Positions 1 to 9,935 of a stretch of DNA of 64,000 nucleotides are shown here, piece after piece. Made by a program: the position numbers and the translations under genes. Numbering within the stretch: position 1 is the stretch's first letter; each line of letters begins with the position of its first letter. The DNA is from an uncultured Afifella sp. (lineage in GTDB: Bacteria > Pseudomonadota > Alphaproteobacteria > Rhizobiales > Afifellaceae). Location: positions 28,394 through 92,393 of the forward strand of contig CAMYKZ010000013.1 in NCBI GenBank assembly GCA_947259045.1, written 5' to 3'. Under the pieces are notes generated by a model. The model saw nothing but the letters and a program-made list of their open reading frames with translations, searched no databases and was not told the DNA's origin.

Positions 1-1
1 G

Positions 2-262
2 CTCGATGTTCGTGGCGATTCAATGATTGAGGCCGGTATTCTGGACGGCGACACGGTGTTGATCAAGAAACAGGATACGGCCAATTCCGGCGATATTGTC
101 GTCGCCCTTGTCGACGATGAGGAAGCGACACTGAAGCGGCTTCGCAAGAAAGGCGCGTCGATCGCACTTGAAGCAGCCAATCCGGCCTATGAGACACGGA
201 TCTTCGGGCCCGACCGCGTTGCCGTTCAGGGGCGCCTGGTGGGGCTGTTGCGGAAATATTGA
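2..262 (+). CDS. lexA: LexA SOS repressor, C-terminal part (5' end outside window)
   Basis: The reading frame is open from base 2 and ends with TGA at 262, so about 86 C-terminal residues are present and the DNA-binding domain lies outside the window. The visible part is the S24-type self-cleavage domain. RGDSM holds the nucleophilic serine, followed by GILDGD. The general-base lysine is in the later ATLKRL stretch. LexA represses DNA-damage genes and cleaves itself when RecA is activated. The gene is convergent with comEC, with 4 bases between the stop codons. UmuD-like proteins share this fold, but length and context favour LexA. A candidate LexA target lies at about 24.0 kb. Confidence 0.9.
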   Translation, partial: LDVRGDSMIEAGILDGDTVLIKKQDTANSGDIVVALVDDEEATLKRLRKKGASIALEAANPAYETRIFGPDRVAVQGRLVGLLRKY

Positions 263-266
263 GCCG

Positions 267-2549
267 TCACTGCCCGGTTGCCGGTTTGCCGTGCCATAAC
301 CGCCGGACGGCCGGATATGCCGTAACGATCCGGTAATCGGATTTCGCGCCGGGGTTTTTGTCCTCGTTTTTTTCGACGCTGATGGTGTGGGCGCCGAAAC
401 GATCGAGTTGCGGCCTGTCGATAATCAAGTGTGCCTGACAGTTTGCCGGCGCATTCAGAGGCGTGACGATGATGTCGGCAGAACGGCATTCTTCATCGAA
501 TGCGGAATGACTTCGGATATGGGCAAGGATCTTGCCGTCCGCCAGGTTGAGCAGGCAGGCTGAAGGATCGCAGCGAACACCTTCGGCGAGCTGATTGCGG
601 CCGGGCAGCGGCTCCCCTTCCCTTTTGAACCATTGTTCCAGGACATACTGGTTCTGCCGTTTTGCGCTTATCCTCAGCATACCGGAATGATCACGCACCG
701 CGACAATCTTGCCGCTGCTTGCAATCAGAATATCCGGTTCAGTTCCGCCGCTCAGAACGAGCATCGGCGCAACCGCGGCCGGTATCAGACCAAGCCAGCG
801 CCACTTCAGCCGCCACAGACATAACCAGAGAAACCCGAACATGAAAACAGCCAGCGACAGGGGCGCGGTTGCAGCGGCAATCAGGGTTGCTCCCTGCCAA
901 CCGCTGACCGTCGCTGCGACATGCATGATCGCGTTGGATCCCGTAGCCATCAGCGCAAGTGGCCCGGCCTCCAGACCGAACGGCATCATGATCAGACTGA
1001 ACAGGCCGGCGGGCATGATCACCAGCGTGACGATGGGCATTGCCAGGAGATTTCCGACCAGCGAATAGACCGCGACATGGTTGAAGTGATAGGCGGCGAC
1101 CGGCCCTGTGGCCAGACCGGCGATCATGGTCGTCAGGGCAATCGCGCCGATCGACCGGCGCATGTGGCGGGCTGTACGGCCGACCAGTGTCGCAGGCGGC
1201 TCGGCGAGATCCAGTTTCGGCCGCTCCCGCCATGTTTCGTAGAATGCGATTAACGCGGTCACCGCGGCAAATGACATCTGGAAACCGGGCTCCATGATGC
1301 TTTCCGGTTCACTTGCCAGGATAATCAATGCCGCAATTGCAAGGTTGCGCAGCGAGATTGCCGGCCTGTTCACCAGGATTGCGCCGAACATGATCGACGC
1401 CATGATAAAGGCCCGCAGCGTCGCCACATTGCCGCCTGAGAGGAACAGATAGAACGTTGCCGCCACAAGGGCCGCGCAGGCAGCCCACTTCCTGATCGGC
1501 CAGTTCAGCGCCAGGGTAACAGACAAAGCCAGCAGCCCGCGGACAACAAAAAACACGGAGCCGGCAAACAATGCCATATGAAGCCCGGATATCGCCAGGA
1601 TATGGGCCAGGCCCGCATCGCGCAGATGCTGGACAATCTCCGGTGGCAGATATCCCCGTTCGCCGACAAGCAACGCAACAGCGACAGCGCCCGCAGGTCC
1701 GGGCTGGTTCTGCAATATTCTGCGTGCCATGGCCTGCCGGACCTGCTCGATGCCGGTCATCAGTATTCTGGGTCGAGAGGCGGCATGACCCTCGGCTGAT
1801 TGCGACCAATGCCCAACCGCGAACCCGCTGGCGCCGATGCCTTCGAAAAAGGCTGCCCTGCGCGGATCGTAACCGCCGGGGACTACGGGGCCTGGAACCG
1901 GGCCAACGCGGGCGCGCAGCGTGATGGTTTCACCAATGGGCGGTACGCCGGCGGTCTTCAGCAATGCGACTCGGACCCGCCCAGGAGCGCTAATTTTCCG
2001 GCGGCTCTCCAGAACAGGGTTGCTCAACACCACACGCGGCGGGCGGTCCGCCCGGATATCGACTGAGGCGACCGTTCCATGCAGTGACACGAATATTTGT
2101 TCATCCAACTGGAATGTCGAAACGCTGTCTGTTCGGATTTTCGCTGTCAGCGCACCGAATGCTATCAGGGAGACGGCGACCCAGACCTGACAGGGTTTGT
2201 TGCGAACAAAACAAAAAACGGAAATCGTCAGCAGAACGCCAGATATCAGGCCGAGCGCCGTCAGCACCGGCTCCTGCGGCAACTGATAATAGATGATGAT
2301 ACCTGCCGCGTATAAAACCGGAAACCAGAGGAATGTGCGGCGCTGCTCCTGTTCCCTTGTAAACTGATCCAGCAATCCCGCCGCAGCAATCTGGACAATT
2401 GATGACAGGCGAAACGGCAGTGCCGGTTGATCCCATAACCGGCGGAGGGGACGCAAACGCCCCTGCCAGCTGCCTCGGCCCGGCGGATGTCGGATCGGTG
2501 GTCTCTGTTCTGTTGGTGAGTGCTTTTCAGCCAAGAGCACACTCCGCAA
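267..2549 (-). CDS. comEC: ComEC/Rec2-family DNA-uptake channel protein
   Basis: A 760-residue polytopic membrane protein. An N-terminal membrane and OB-like region (DUF4131 type, about residues 60-250) is followed by the ComEC competence domain. That domain begins near GYLPPEIVQHLRDAGLAHIL and has the typical AISGLHMALFAG stretch. In the family this domain forms the inner-membrane channel for single-stranded DNA. The C-terminal ~130 residues sit where many ComEC proteins carry a metallo-beta-lactamase nuclease, but no HxHxDH metal motif is visible. The frame opens with TTG at 2549 and a GTG three codons later is also possible, so the start is uncertain. It diverges from gltX with an 86-bp spacer. 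Whether it supports transformation here is unknown. Confidence 0.85.
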   Translation of the reverse strand: MRSVLLAEKHSPTEQRPPIRHPPGRGSWQGRLRPLRRLWDQPALPFRLSSIVQIAAAGLLDQFTREQEQRRTFLWFPVLYAAGIIIYYQLPQEPVLTALGLISGVLLTISVFCFVRNKPCQVWVAVSLIAFGALTAKIRTDSVSTFQLDEQIFVSLHGTVASVDIRADRPPRVVLSNPVLESRRKISAPGRVRVALLKTAGVPPIGETITLRARVGPVPGPVVPGGYDPRRAAFFEGIGASGFAVGHWSQSAEGHAASRPRILMTGIEQVRQAMARRILQNQPGPAGAVAVALLVGERGYLPPEIVQHLRDAGLAHILAISGLHMALFAGSVFFVVRGLLALSVTLALNWPIRKWAACAALVAATFYLFLSGGNVATLRAFIMASIMFGAILVNRPAISLRNLAIAALIILASEPESIMEPGFQMSFAAVTALIAFYETWRERPKLDLAEPPATLVGRTARHMRRSIGAIALTTMIAGLATGPVAAYHFNHVAVYSLVGNLLAMPIVTLVIMPAGLFSLIMMPFGLEAGPLALMATGSNAIMHVAATVSGWQGATLIAAATAPLSLAVFMFGFLWLCLWRLKWRWLGLIPAAVAPMLVLSGGTEPDILIASSGKIVAVRDHSGMLRISAKRQNQYVLEQWFKREGEPLPGRNQLAEGVRCDPSACLLNLADGKILAHIRSHSAFDEECRSADIIVTPLNAPANCQAHLIIDRPQLDRFGAHTISVEKNEDKNPGAKSDYRIVTAYPAVRRLWHGKPATGQ

Positions 2550-2635
2550 AATGCCGCCACTTGCGGCAACCGCCGACTATGCTACACACAGCGCGAGTTC
2601 GCTGACCAGCCCCTTTATCCTTTGATTGTATTCCC

Positions 2636-4054
2636 ATGTCCCAGACCGTGATTACCCGTTTCGCCCCCTCTCCAACCGGTTTTTTACACATCGGCGGCGC
2701 CCGCACCGCTCTTTTCAACTGGCTCTATGCCAGGCATTGCGGCGGCAAGATGCTGCTTCGCATCGAGGATACCGACCGCGAACGCTACAGTGAGGACGCG
2801 GTGACCGAGATCATTGACGGTCTTTCCTGGCTTGGCCTGGAATGCGACGGAGATCCGATCTCGCAATTCGGCCGCCGCGAGCGCCATGCCGAGATTGCTC
2901 ATCAGCTGGTGGATCAGGGCAAGGCTTACCACTGTTACGCCTCGCAGGAAGAGCTTGCCGAAATGCGCGAAAAGGCGCGGCAGGAGAAACGTGCGCCGGG
3001 ATATGATGGCCGCTGGCGTGATCGCGACCCCTCCGAAGCGCCTGCCGGCGTTGATCCGGTTATTCGTATCAAGAGCCCCAATGAAGGCGAAACGCTGGTG
3101 GCGGATCAGGTCCAGGGCGATGTCCGGTTTCCCAACAAGGATCTCGATGACTTCGTCATTCTGCGCTCCGACGGCACGCCGACTTATATGCTTGCTGTCG
3201 TTGTCGACGATCATGACATGGGCGTCACGCATATTATCCGTGGCGATGACCATCTGACCAATGCGGCCAGACAGGCCGTCATCTATCAGGCGATGGACTG
3301 GAGCGTGCCGGTGTGGGCCCACATCCCTTTGATCCATGGGCCTGACGGGGCCAAATTATCGAAGCGCCACGGCGCGCTTGGCATTGAGGCCTACCGTGCA
3401 ATGGGCTATCTGCCGGCGACATTGTGCAATTATCTCGCCCGTCTTGGCTGGGCCCATGGCGATGACGAAATTTTCTCGGTGAATCAGGCGGTTGAGTGGT
3501 TTGATTTCGACGGTATCGGCAAGGCCGCCGCACGTTTCGATTTCGCCAAACTGGCCAATCTCAACGGCTATTATATCCGCGAGTGTGACGATGTTGCGCT
3601 GATCGACGCCATGGAGGCGATCCTGCCGGAAATCGAAGGCGGCAGCGCATTTGGTCCGGAATTCACGCCAGCGGCGCGGGACAAGCTGGCGACACTCATG
3701 AGCGGGTTGAAGGAACGGGCGAAAACGCTAGTGGAACTGATCAATTCTGCTGAATTTCTTGTGTCGGAACGGCCGCTTGAACTGACGGAAAAAGCAGCGG
3801 GCCTGCTCGACGAAGAGGCCCGCACTATCCTGTCAAAGCTGGCAACGCAACTGGAACCGAGCGAATGGTCGAATGACGATCTGGAGGCTGTTGTCCGCCA
3901 GTTTGCAGATGAAAACGGCCTCAAACTGGGCAAAGTCGCACAGCCGCTCCGGGCTGCCTTGACCGGCACGACGACGTCGCCCGGCATTTTCGATGTTCTG
4001 CTGGCACTGGGCCGTGATGAAAGCCTGGCGCGCATCCGCGATCAGGCCATTTGA
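2636..4054 (+). CDS. gltX: Glutamyl-tRNA synthetase
   Basis: A 472-residue class I aminoacyl-tRNA synthetase that charges tRNA-Glu in the cytoplasm. The HIGH-type signature is near the N terminus ([17 protein letters not shown]), and the KMSKS-type loop is present as KLSKRHG around residue 240. Length is normal for bacterial GltX. Many Alphaproteobacteria use a non-discriminating GluRS together with GatCAB; discrimination cannot be judged here. The ATG at 2636 puts the PSPTG motif about ten residues in, as usual. It lies upstream of gltA on the same strand with a 148-bp gap. Confidence 0.96.
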   Translation: MSQTVITRFAPSPTGFLHIGGARTALFNWLYARHCGGKMLLRIEDTDRERYSEDAVTEIIDGLSWLGLECDGDPISQFGRRERHAEIAHQLVDQGKAYHCYASQEELAEMREKARQEKRAPGYDGRWRDRDPSEAPAGVDPVIRIKSPNEGETLVADQVQGDVRFPNKDLDDFVILRSDGTPTYMLAVVVDDHDMGVTHIIRGDDHLTNAARQAVIYQAMDWSVPVWAHIPLIHGPDGAKLSKRHGALGIEAYRAMGYLPATLCNYLARLGWAHGDDEIFSVNQAVEWFDFDGIGKAAARFDFAKLANLNGYYIRECDDVALIDAMEAILPEIEGGSAFGPEFTPAARDKLATLMSGLKERAKTLVELINSAEFLVSERPLELTEKAAGLLDEEARTILSKLATQLEPSEWSNDDLEAVVRQFADENGLKLGKVAQPLRAALTGTTTSPGIFDVLLALGRDESLARIRDQAI

Positions 4055-4202
4055 CCAACGGTCATCTTGCAGTGCGCCGCAAAAACCGTTACCTCAGCAT
4101 GATCTGAATTCAGTCTGATGGCATGTGATTGCGGTTGCCAGAATTGCCCGGCGATCCATATGAAATCCTGTTGCTGTAAGACACCAAATAAGGGGTATGC
4201 GC

Positions 4203-5495
4203 ATGAGCGGTGATAAGGCAAAGCTGACAATCGGTGACGAAACATGGGATTTCGACGTCAAACCGGGCACAATCGGCCCCGATGTCGTCGATATTTCACC
4301 GCTTTACAAGAAGAGCGGCCGTTTTACCTATGATCCTGGTTTTACCTCAACCGCTGCTTGCGAATCCGACATCACCTATATCGACGGCGATAAAGGCATC
4401 CTGCTCTATCGCGGATTTCCGATTGAGCAATTGGCCGAACATGGGGATTTTCTGGAGACCTGCTATCTCCTGCTCTACGGCGAATTGCCGACAGCAAGCC
4501 AGAAGAGCGATTTCGACGTCCGGGTCACCCGGCATACCATGCTGCACGAACAGATGTCGCGATTCTTCACCGGCTTCCGCCGTGATGCCCATCCGATGGC
4601 CGTGATGGTCGGTGTCGTCGGCGCGCTTTCCGCTTTTTATCACGATTCCACCGACATTTCCGATCCCTACCAGCGCATGGTCGCGTCATTGCGCATGATT
4701 GCGAAAATGCCGACCATTGCCGCCATGGCCTACAAATATTCAATCGGCCAACCGTTCGTCTATCCCAAGAACGACCTCGACTATGCAGCCAATTTTCTCA
4801 ATATGTGCTTTGCGGTACCGTGCGAGGAATATGAGATCAATCCGGTTCTTGCCCGTGCGATGGACCGGATTTTCATTCTTCATGCCGATCACGAGCAGAA
4901 TGCCTCTACCTCGACGGTTCGGCTCGCCGGCTCATCAGGTGCAAATCCCTTTGCCTGCATTGCAGCCGGTGTTGCCTGTCTATGGGGCCCTGCCCATGGC
5001 GGCGCGAACGAAGCGGCTTTGATGATGCTGGAGGAAATCGGCAGCGTCGACCGGATTCCGGAATTCGTTGACCGCGCCAAGGACCGCGACGACCCGTTCC
5101 GGCTCATGGGCTTCGGCCACCGGGTCTACAAGAATTACGACCCGCGCGCCAAGATCATGCAGAAAACCTGCCACGAAGTTCTGGGCGAACTGGGGCTGAC
5201 CGACGATCCGCTGCTTGATGTGGCCATGGAGTTGGAACGCATCGCCCTGACGGATGATTATTTCATCGAGAAAAAACTCTACCCCAATATCGACTTCTAT
5301 TCCGGCATTACGCTGAAGGCGCTGGGTTTCCCGACGACCATGTTCACCGTTCTGTTTTCCGTCGCCAGAACGGTCGGCTGGATTGCCCAGTGGAAAGAGA
5401 TGGTGGAAGATCCGAACCAGCGTATCGGCCGTCCGCGACAGCTTTACACCGGACAAACCGAACGCGATTATGTTCCGCTATCCAGGCGGTCCTGA
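4203..5495 (+). CDS. gltA: Citrate synthase (type II)
   Basis: Condenses oxaloacetate and acetyl-CoA to citrate at entry to the TCA cycle. The protein has 430 residues when started at the ATG at 4203. An in-frame ATG at 4197 lies only one base after the AGGGG ribosome-binding site, whereas 4203 has a 7-base spacing, so 4203 is preferred. Active-site landmarks are visible: [12 protein letters not shown] (histidine), [14 protein letters not shown] (second histidine) and NIDFYSG (aspartate). The C terminus [10 protein letters not shown]...RDYVP is typical of the large type II enzyme. The last 28 bases overlap the 3' end of lpxB on the other strand. Confidence 0.96.
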   Translation: MSGDKAKLTIGDETWDFDVKPGTIGPDVVDISPLYKKSGRFTYDPGFTSTAACESDITYIDGDKGILLYRGFPIEQLAEHGDFLETCYLLLYGELPTASQKSDFDVRVTRHTMLHEQMSRFFTGFRRDAHPMAVMVGVVGALSAFYHDSTDISDPYQRMVASLRMIAKMPTIAAMAYKYSIGQPFVYPKNDLDYAANFLNMCFAVPCEEYEINPVLARAMDRIFILHADHEQNASTSTVRLAGSSGANPFACIAAGVACLWGPAHGGANEAALMMLEEIGSVDRIPEFVDRAKDRDDPFRLMGFGHRVYKNYDPRAKIMQKTCHEVLGELGLTDDPLLDVAMELERIALTDDYFIEKKLYPNIDFYSGITLKALGFPTTMFTVLFSVARTVGWIAQWKEMVEDPNQRIGRPRQLYTGQTERDYVPLSRRS

Positions 5496-6673
5496 TCTGC
5501 AGGTTCACGACCAAGCATTGAGATGACAATCCGGGCGGCCGTGTCGCTCGGAGCCATGCCATCGGGCAGCGCCATCTTGTCTTCCAGCGTCTGAAAACCG
5601 GCAAGCTGGCGCCGGCGCTCCGGACCGGGCTGCAACAATTTCAGCACCTCATCAGCCAGGGTTCTGGGATCGCTTTGTTCATCAAGGAATTCCGGTACGA
5701 CATTTTCCTCTATCACCAGATTGGCAAGAACGATGGAGGGTATTTTCAGCAACCACTTAAACTTCCGGCCGATCCATTCAACCCGGTAGGCGACAACCAT
5801 CGGCACCTGGGCAAGCGCCAGTTCCAGCGTAACGGTTCCCGACGCGGCAAGCGCCACGTCCGCACGCCGGAAAGCGGCAAATTTTTCCGCTTCGCCGGAT
5901 ACGATCTGCGGCCTGACGGGCCAGTCTCTTGTAAGGCTCTCCAGCCGATCACGCAAATGGCCGACTGACGGCAATATGACCTCAAGCCCGGGTTCGGTCT
6001 CAGCGATGTATTTTACCGCCTGCGAAAACGGTTCCAGCAGCCTGTCGATTTCGCTCCTGCGGCTTCCGGGAAGGACGACGAGCACCGGCGGCGTCTTGGC
6101 AATCATCCGGTCGCTGCCATCCGGCATCAAAAGCGCGCGCTTCTCAATCAACGGATGGCCGACATAAGTGCAGGGCGGGCCGCCAAGCCTGCGATGGACA
6201 GCCGGCTCGAACGGCAATAGTGCCAGCACATGATCGATATACCGGGTCATTTTCCTGGCGCGCCAGGACTTCCACGCCCAGACCGATGGCGATACGTAAT
6301 TGACAATCGGCAAGTCGGGTAATTTCCGGGCGACCCGCCGGGCGACGGTATGGGTAAAACCGGGACTGTCGATAATGACGAGAATATCCGGTACGGCGTC
6401 GACGATGCCGGCGACCGTCTGGCGAATGCGGCGGAAGATCACCGGCAGCCTCGCCACGACTGCGCTTATGCCCATAACGGCGACATCGGATATTGGGAAG
6501 AAACTTGAAACGCCGCGCGCGCTCATTCGTTCGCCGGCTACACCGATGAATTCGGCATCGGGAAGACGCTTTCGGATCGCGTCGATCAATTCTGCGCCAA
6601 GCATGTCGCCGGATTCTTCACCGATGATAATTGCGATGCGCTGGGTTTTATGATCGGCGGAATGCAAGTTCAC
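5468..6673 (-). CDS. lpxB: Lipid-A-disaccharide synthase
   Basis: A 401-residue GT19 glycosyltransferase. It joins UDP-2,3-diacylglucosamine and lipid X into the tetra-acyl disaccharide of lipid A at the inner membrane. Family landmarks include [13 protein letters not shown] at the N terminus, [10 protein letters not shown], and the LPGSRRSEI nucleotide-binding stretch. The start overlaps the lpxI stop by 4 bases, suggesting translational coupling. It is the last gene of the bamA-lpxD-fabZ-lpxA-lpxI-lpxB series. The C-terminal codons overlap gltA tail to tail, leaving no spacer for a conventional terminator. Confidence 0.95.
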   Translation of the reverse strand: MNLHSADHKTQRIAIIIGEESGDMLGAELIDAIRKRLPDAEFIGVAGERMSARGVSSFFPISDVAVMGISAVVARLPVIFRRIRQTVAGIVDAVPDILVIIDSPGFTHTVARRVARKLPDLPIVNYVSPSVWAWKSWRARKMTRYIDHVLALLPFEPAVHRRLGGPPCTYVGHPLIEKRALLMPDGSDRMIAKTPPVLVVLPGSRRSEIDRLLEPFSQAVKYIAETEPGLEVILPSVGHLRDRLESLTRDWPVRPQIVSGEAEKFAAFRRADVALAASGTVTLELALAQVPMVVAYRVEWIGRKFKWLLKIPSIVLANLVIEENVVPEFLDEQSDPRTLADEVLKLLQPGPERRRQLAGFQTLEDKMALPDGMAPSDTAARIVISMLGREPADQDRLDSGT

Positions 6674-7539
6674 GAACCGCTCAGGCCAACCAGAAACAGG
6701 CCGTTATCGTCAAAAGCTGCAATCGTTTCGTCGCGCCCCGCCAGGAGCGCACGTCCCGCTTCAATCCCGACGCCGGCGAGCCCGGCCTGTTTTGCCAATC
6801 TCGCCGTACCTGGACCGATCGTCGGCAAATCAAGTCTCGGATCCTGGTTTGGTTTCATGCATTTGACCAGGACGCCGCCGGGTTCGGTCAAACGATCCGC
6901 GTTTCGCAGATCAGCAACCCGGGCAAGCAAACCGTCGGTTCCTTCCACGCCTTCGAGTGCGACAACACGGCCGCCGACGGCAATTGCCGCCTGGCCGATA
7001 TCGAGCCTACCGATCGCTCTGGCGGCTTCTACTGCTTTTTCAAGGTTTGTCTGTTCGGCTGGATCAGCAACGGCTTTTGTCAGCTGGCCTGCCGGAGCCG
7101 CCAGTTCAGGCGCGATCTCTACCGGCGTACGGATATCGATGTTTTTTTCGGAGAATATCTGCGCAACGCCCTGCAGGACACTGTCATCGCCACCGCGCAT
7201 CAGCCTGAAGATACGCGGCAGGAGCCTGACGGCACCCAGATCAGGCCGAATGGCGGAATAATCCGGCCGTTTGCGGATCGCGCCAATCATGACAAGCTCG
7301 CGGCAACCGGACCTTTCGATTAAACGCAGAAGTTTGCCGACTTCACCCCATTTAATCAGATGACAGGTCAGACCGGCGAATAAAACCGGATCCGCTTCGC
7401 CTGCGAGAGCGAATATAACCGGTGTCCAGCCGTTTCTGATTGCTGCCCGGGCGAACAGCAAGGGCATGTCACCATGGCCGGCAATGACCGCAACCGATCG
7501 GACACCTTGTTTGTTGCGTTGCGGGGCATCAACTGTCAT
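6670..7539 (-). CDS. lpxI: UDP-2,3-diacylglucosamine pyrophosphatase LpxI
   Basis: A 289-residue LpxI (DUF1009) protein that hydrolyses UDP-2,3-diacylglucosamine to lipid X plus UMP. It replaces LpxH in Alphaproteobacteria. The N-terminal VAVIAGHGDMPLLFARAA stretch and the C-terminal KPNQDPRLDLPTIGP and AGLAGVGIEAG blocks are characteristic. The frame extends upstream to a GTG at 7575, but the ATG at 7539 gives the usual family length and an 11-base overlap with lpxA, so it is preferred. Its place between lpxA and lpxB matches the pathway order. Confidence 0.93.
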   Translation of the reverse strand: MTVDAPQRNKQGVRSVAVIAGHGDMPLLFARAAIRNGWTPVIFALAGEADPVLFAGLTCHLIKWGEVGKLLRLIERSGCRELVMIGAIRKRPDYSAIRPDLGAVRLLPRIFRLMRGGDDSVLQGVAQIFSEKNIDIRTPVEIAPELAAPAGQLTKAVADPAEQTNLEKAVEAARAIGRLDIGQAAIAVGGRVVALEGVEGTDGLLARVADLRNADRLTEPGGVLVKCMKPNQDPRLDLPTIGPGTARLAKQAGLAGVGIEAGRALLAGRDETIAAFDDNGLFLVGLSGS

Positions 7540-8329
7540 GTCCCTGCCGCGGAGTACAGATTGAACGATCTTCACCGTCGCGAATGAAGTTGACGATTTT
7601 CATGACATTCGGATCGTCGGCAAATTCCGCTTCGACGCCGGGAAGCCTCGATTTCAGGTTCCCGTCGCTTGAAAACAGCATCTTGAAAGCATTACGCAGT
7701 GAATGGATCTGCTCCCTTGTGAATCCGCGGCGTTTCAAACCCACAAGGTTCAAACCGGCAAGATGCGCCCGGTTGCCGATTGCCATGCCATAGGGGATGA
7801 GATCGTTCTCCAGACCTGTCATGCCGCCGACAAAAGCATGTTCGCCGATGCGTACGAACTGATGCGCGCCCGACAATCCAGCCATGATGACATGATCTCC
7901 GATCGAACAATGACCGGCCAGAGTGACATTGTTGACAAGAATGACGTCATTGCCGATGCGGCAATCATGGGCGACATGCACGGCAACCATAATCAGGCAA
8001 CGCTCGCCGATGCTGGTCACCAGACCTCCCGCCGCGGTGCCCGGGTTCATCGTCACATGTTCGCGAATGATGCAGTCACCGCCGATCTCCAGCCGGTTTT
8101 CCTCGCCGGCGTATTTGAGATCCTGCGGTGCATGGCCCAGACTGGCGAACGGATAGATCTGGGTGCGTTCACCAACCGACGTATTCCCGTCAACGACAAC
8201 ATGACTGTGCAGCCGGACGCCGGCCGCAAGTTCGGCACCCGGCCCAATAACGCAATAAGGACCTATAGTGACGTCAGCACCGATTTTTGCGTTCTTGTCG
8301 ACAATTGCGGTTGCATGAACTGAGGTCAT
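7529..8329 (-). CDS. lpxA: UDP-N-acetylglucosamine O-acyltransferase LpxA
   Basis: A 266-residue left-handed beta-helix enzyme that performs the first step of lipid A synthesis, 3-O-acylation of UDP-GlcNAc from acyl-ACP. Hexapeptide repeats run from residue 1 ([20 protein letters not shown]). The catalytic histidine lies in the [13 protein letters not shown] region, and the [11 protein letters not shown] block is also typical. The C-terminal helical part ([15 protein letters not shown]) is present, so the gene looks complete. It overlaps fabZ by 4 bases and lpxI by 11, consistent with coupled translation. Confidence 0.96.
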   Translation of the reverse strand: MTSVHATAIVDKNAKIGADVTIGPYCVIGPGAELAAGVRLHSHVVVDGNTSVGERTQIYPFASLGHAPQDLKYAGEENRLEIGGDCIIREHVTMNPGTAAGGLVTSIGERCLIMVAVHVAHDCRIGNDVILVNNVTLAGHCSIGDHVIMAGLSGAHQFVRIGEHAFVGGMTGLENDLIPYGMAIGNRAHLAGLNLVGLKRRGFTREQIHSLRNAFKMLFSSDGNLKSRLPGVEAEFADDPNVMKIVNFIRDGEDRSICTPRQGHDS

Positions 8330-8796
8330 TCCACCTCACTGGGAAGAAGCATTGCGCTGATTTCGGCTTCGGCGACCTTTTGGCCGTCGACCATCGCCTT
8401 GCCGGAAAACCACCATATATTCTTGCGATTTCGCAGTTTGGTCATGTGATATTCGACCCGGTCACCGGGAACAACAGGTTTTCGGAACTTGGCTTTGTCG
8501 ATCGTCATGAAATAGACGAGATTGGTCGCGTCACCTTCAATTGCCTTCAGCACACACAGTGCGCCGGCGGTTTGCGCCATCCCTTCGATCAGCAATACGC
8601 CCGGCATGATGGGTTGACCGGGAAAGTGTCCGGTAAAATGCGGCTCGTTCATTGTCACATTCTTGATACCGATGCACGACCTGTCACCGTCAATGTCGAT
8701 AATCCGGTCGACAAGAAGAAACGGATAGCGATGTGGCAGCGCCTTCAGTATTTCCTGAATATCGATTGATTCCAGTTGTGTTGTCTGACTGTCCAT
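8326..8796 (-). CDS. fabZ: 3-hydroxyacyl-[ACP] dehydratase FabZ
   Basis: A 156-residue hot-dog-fold enzyme that dehydrates 3-hydroxyacyl-ACP in fatty acid elongation. It shares its substrate pool with LpxA and LpxD. The substrate-binding [13 protein letters not shown] segment is near residue 20. The catalytic histidine lies in [20 protein letters not shown] with the conserved acidic residue after it. The gene sits between lpxD (12-base gap) and lpxA (4-base overlap), the common arrangement balancing membrane phospholipid and lipid A supply. Confidence 0.97.
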   Translation of the reverse strand: MDSQTTQLESIDIQEILKALPHRYPFLLVDRIIDIDGDRSCIGIKNVTMNEPHFTGHFPGQPIMPGVLLIEGMAQTAGALCVLKAIEGDATNLVYFMTIDKAKFRKPVVPGDRVEYHMTKLRNRKNIWWFSGKAMVDGQKVAEAEISAMLLPSEVE

Positions 8797-8808
8797 TGTT
8801 TCCCCGAC

Positions 8809-9888
8809 CTAAGCCCCGTCCTCACCGTTTTTATCCGGTGTCGATGTTTCCCCGCGTTGCGCCATCCGCCGCAATATTGCGATCTCGCGGAACCAGTCCC
8901 GCGCCGGCTTCGCCGGTACGCCGCCCCACCGCGCGCCCGGCGGCACATCGCCGTGCACCGAACTGACCGCGGCAATCTGGGCGCCGTCTCCGATTGTAAC
9001 GTGCCCGTTCACGCCCGACTGGCCGCCGATGGCAACAAAATCGCCCAACCGGCAGGAGCCGGAAAGTCCGACTTGTGCGACAATCACACAATGCCGTCCG
9101 ATCTCCACATTGTGACCGATCTGGACCTGATTATCGATCTTGGTACCCTCACCGATAATCGTATCCCGGTTGGCGCCCCGGTCAATCGTCGTGTTGGCGC
9201 CGATTTCGACATTGTCCTGAATGATGACACGGCCGACCTGCGGCACTTTCATATGCCCGCCCGGCGCCATCGCGAATCCGAATCCGTCCTGGCCGATCTG
9301 GCACCCCGGATGAATGATGACCCGGTCTCCCAGTATCGAATGCTGTATCGTGGTGTTCGCACCGATCGAACAATCCCGCCCAATAGTGACATGGGCGGAT
9401 ATGACAGCACCTGCGGAAATAATCGACTTGCGACCGACACGGGCACCCGGTCCGATGACCGCACCCGGTTCAACGCAGACATCATCTTCCAGCGCTGCGT
9501 CCGGATCGACATGGGCCTGAGGTGAAACCGAATAATCCTTGTTGGCGATCGCACCGGCCGGACGCATGGCATCCGGGAAGGCATGCGCCAGGATTGCTGC
9601 ATATGTGTGATACGGCTGCGCCGTTTCCAGCACAGCGACGCCGGCCGGAACCCGGTCAGAGTAACGCCTGGCGCAAAGACAGGCGCTTGCCCTGGTCTCG
9701 GCAAGAAACTTGAGATACTTCGGATTATCGAGAAATGTGAGATCACCGGGACCTGCGGCCTCAAGAGGTCCAATACCGGTGATCAACTGATCCCCATCGC
9801 CCTGCACAAGCGTGGCACCGGATATCGCCGCCACCTCGCTCAAACTGATCGGCTTGAGCGGCGGAAAAAAATATGTCTCGTCAGACAT
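8809..9888 (-). CDS. lpxD: UDP-3-O-acylglucosamine N-acyltransferase LpxD
   Basis: A 359-residue trimeric beta-helix acyltransferase that adds the N-linked acyl chain in the third lipid A step. An N-terminal uridine-binding domain (about 1-110, with [15 protein letters not shown]) precedes the hexapeptide repeats. The catalytic histidine region [14 protein letters not shown] lies around residue 250. The C terminus ends in a short helix ([14 protein letters not shown]) and a charged tail. It lies 47 bases downstream of bamA and is transcribed with it. Confidence 0.96.
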   Translation of the reverse strand: MSDETYFFPPLKPISLSEVAAISGATLVQGDGDQLITGIGPLEAAGPGDLTFLDNPKYLKFLAETRASACLCARRYSDRVPAGVAVLETAQPYHTYAAILAHAFPDAMRPAGAIANKDYSVSPQAHVDPDAALEDDVCVEPGAVIGPGARVGRKSIISAGAVISAHVTIGRDCSIGANTTIQHSILGDRVIIHPGCQIGQDGFGFAMAPGGHMKVPQVGRVIIQDNVEIGANTTIDRGANRDTIIGEGTKIDNQVQIGHNVEIGRHCVIVAQVGLSGSCRLGDFVAIGGQSGVNGHVTIGDGAQIAAVSSVHGDVPPGARWGGVPAKPARDWFREIAILRRMAQRGETSTPDKNGEDGA

Positions 9889-9935
9889 GGGAATTACCCT
9901 TGGCCCGGCAAGACCACCCGGGTTCCGGGCGGCTG

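Noticed and set aside
2500..2525. GTTC-containing sequence near the comEC start as a LexA box
   Set aside because: It lies in coding sequence and only one half-site matches.
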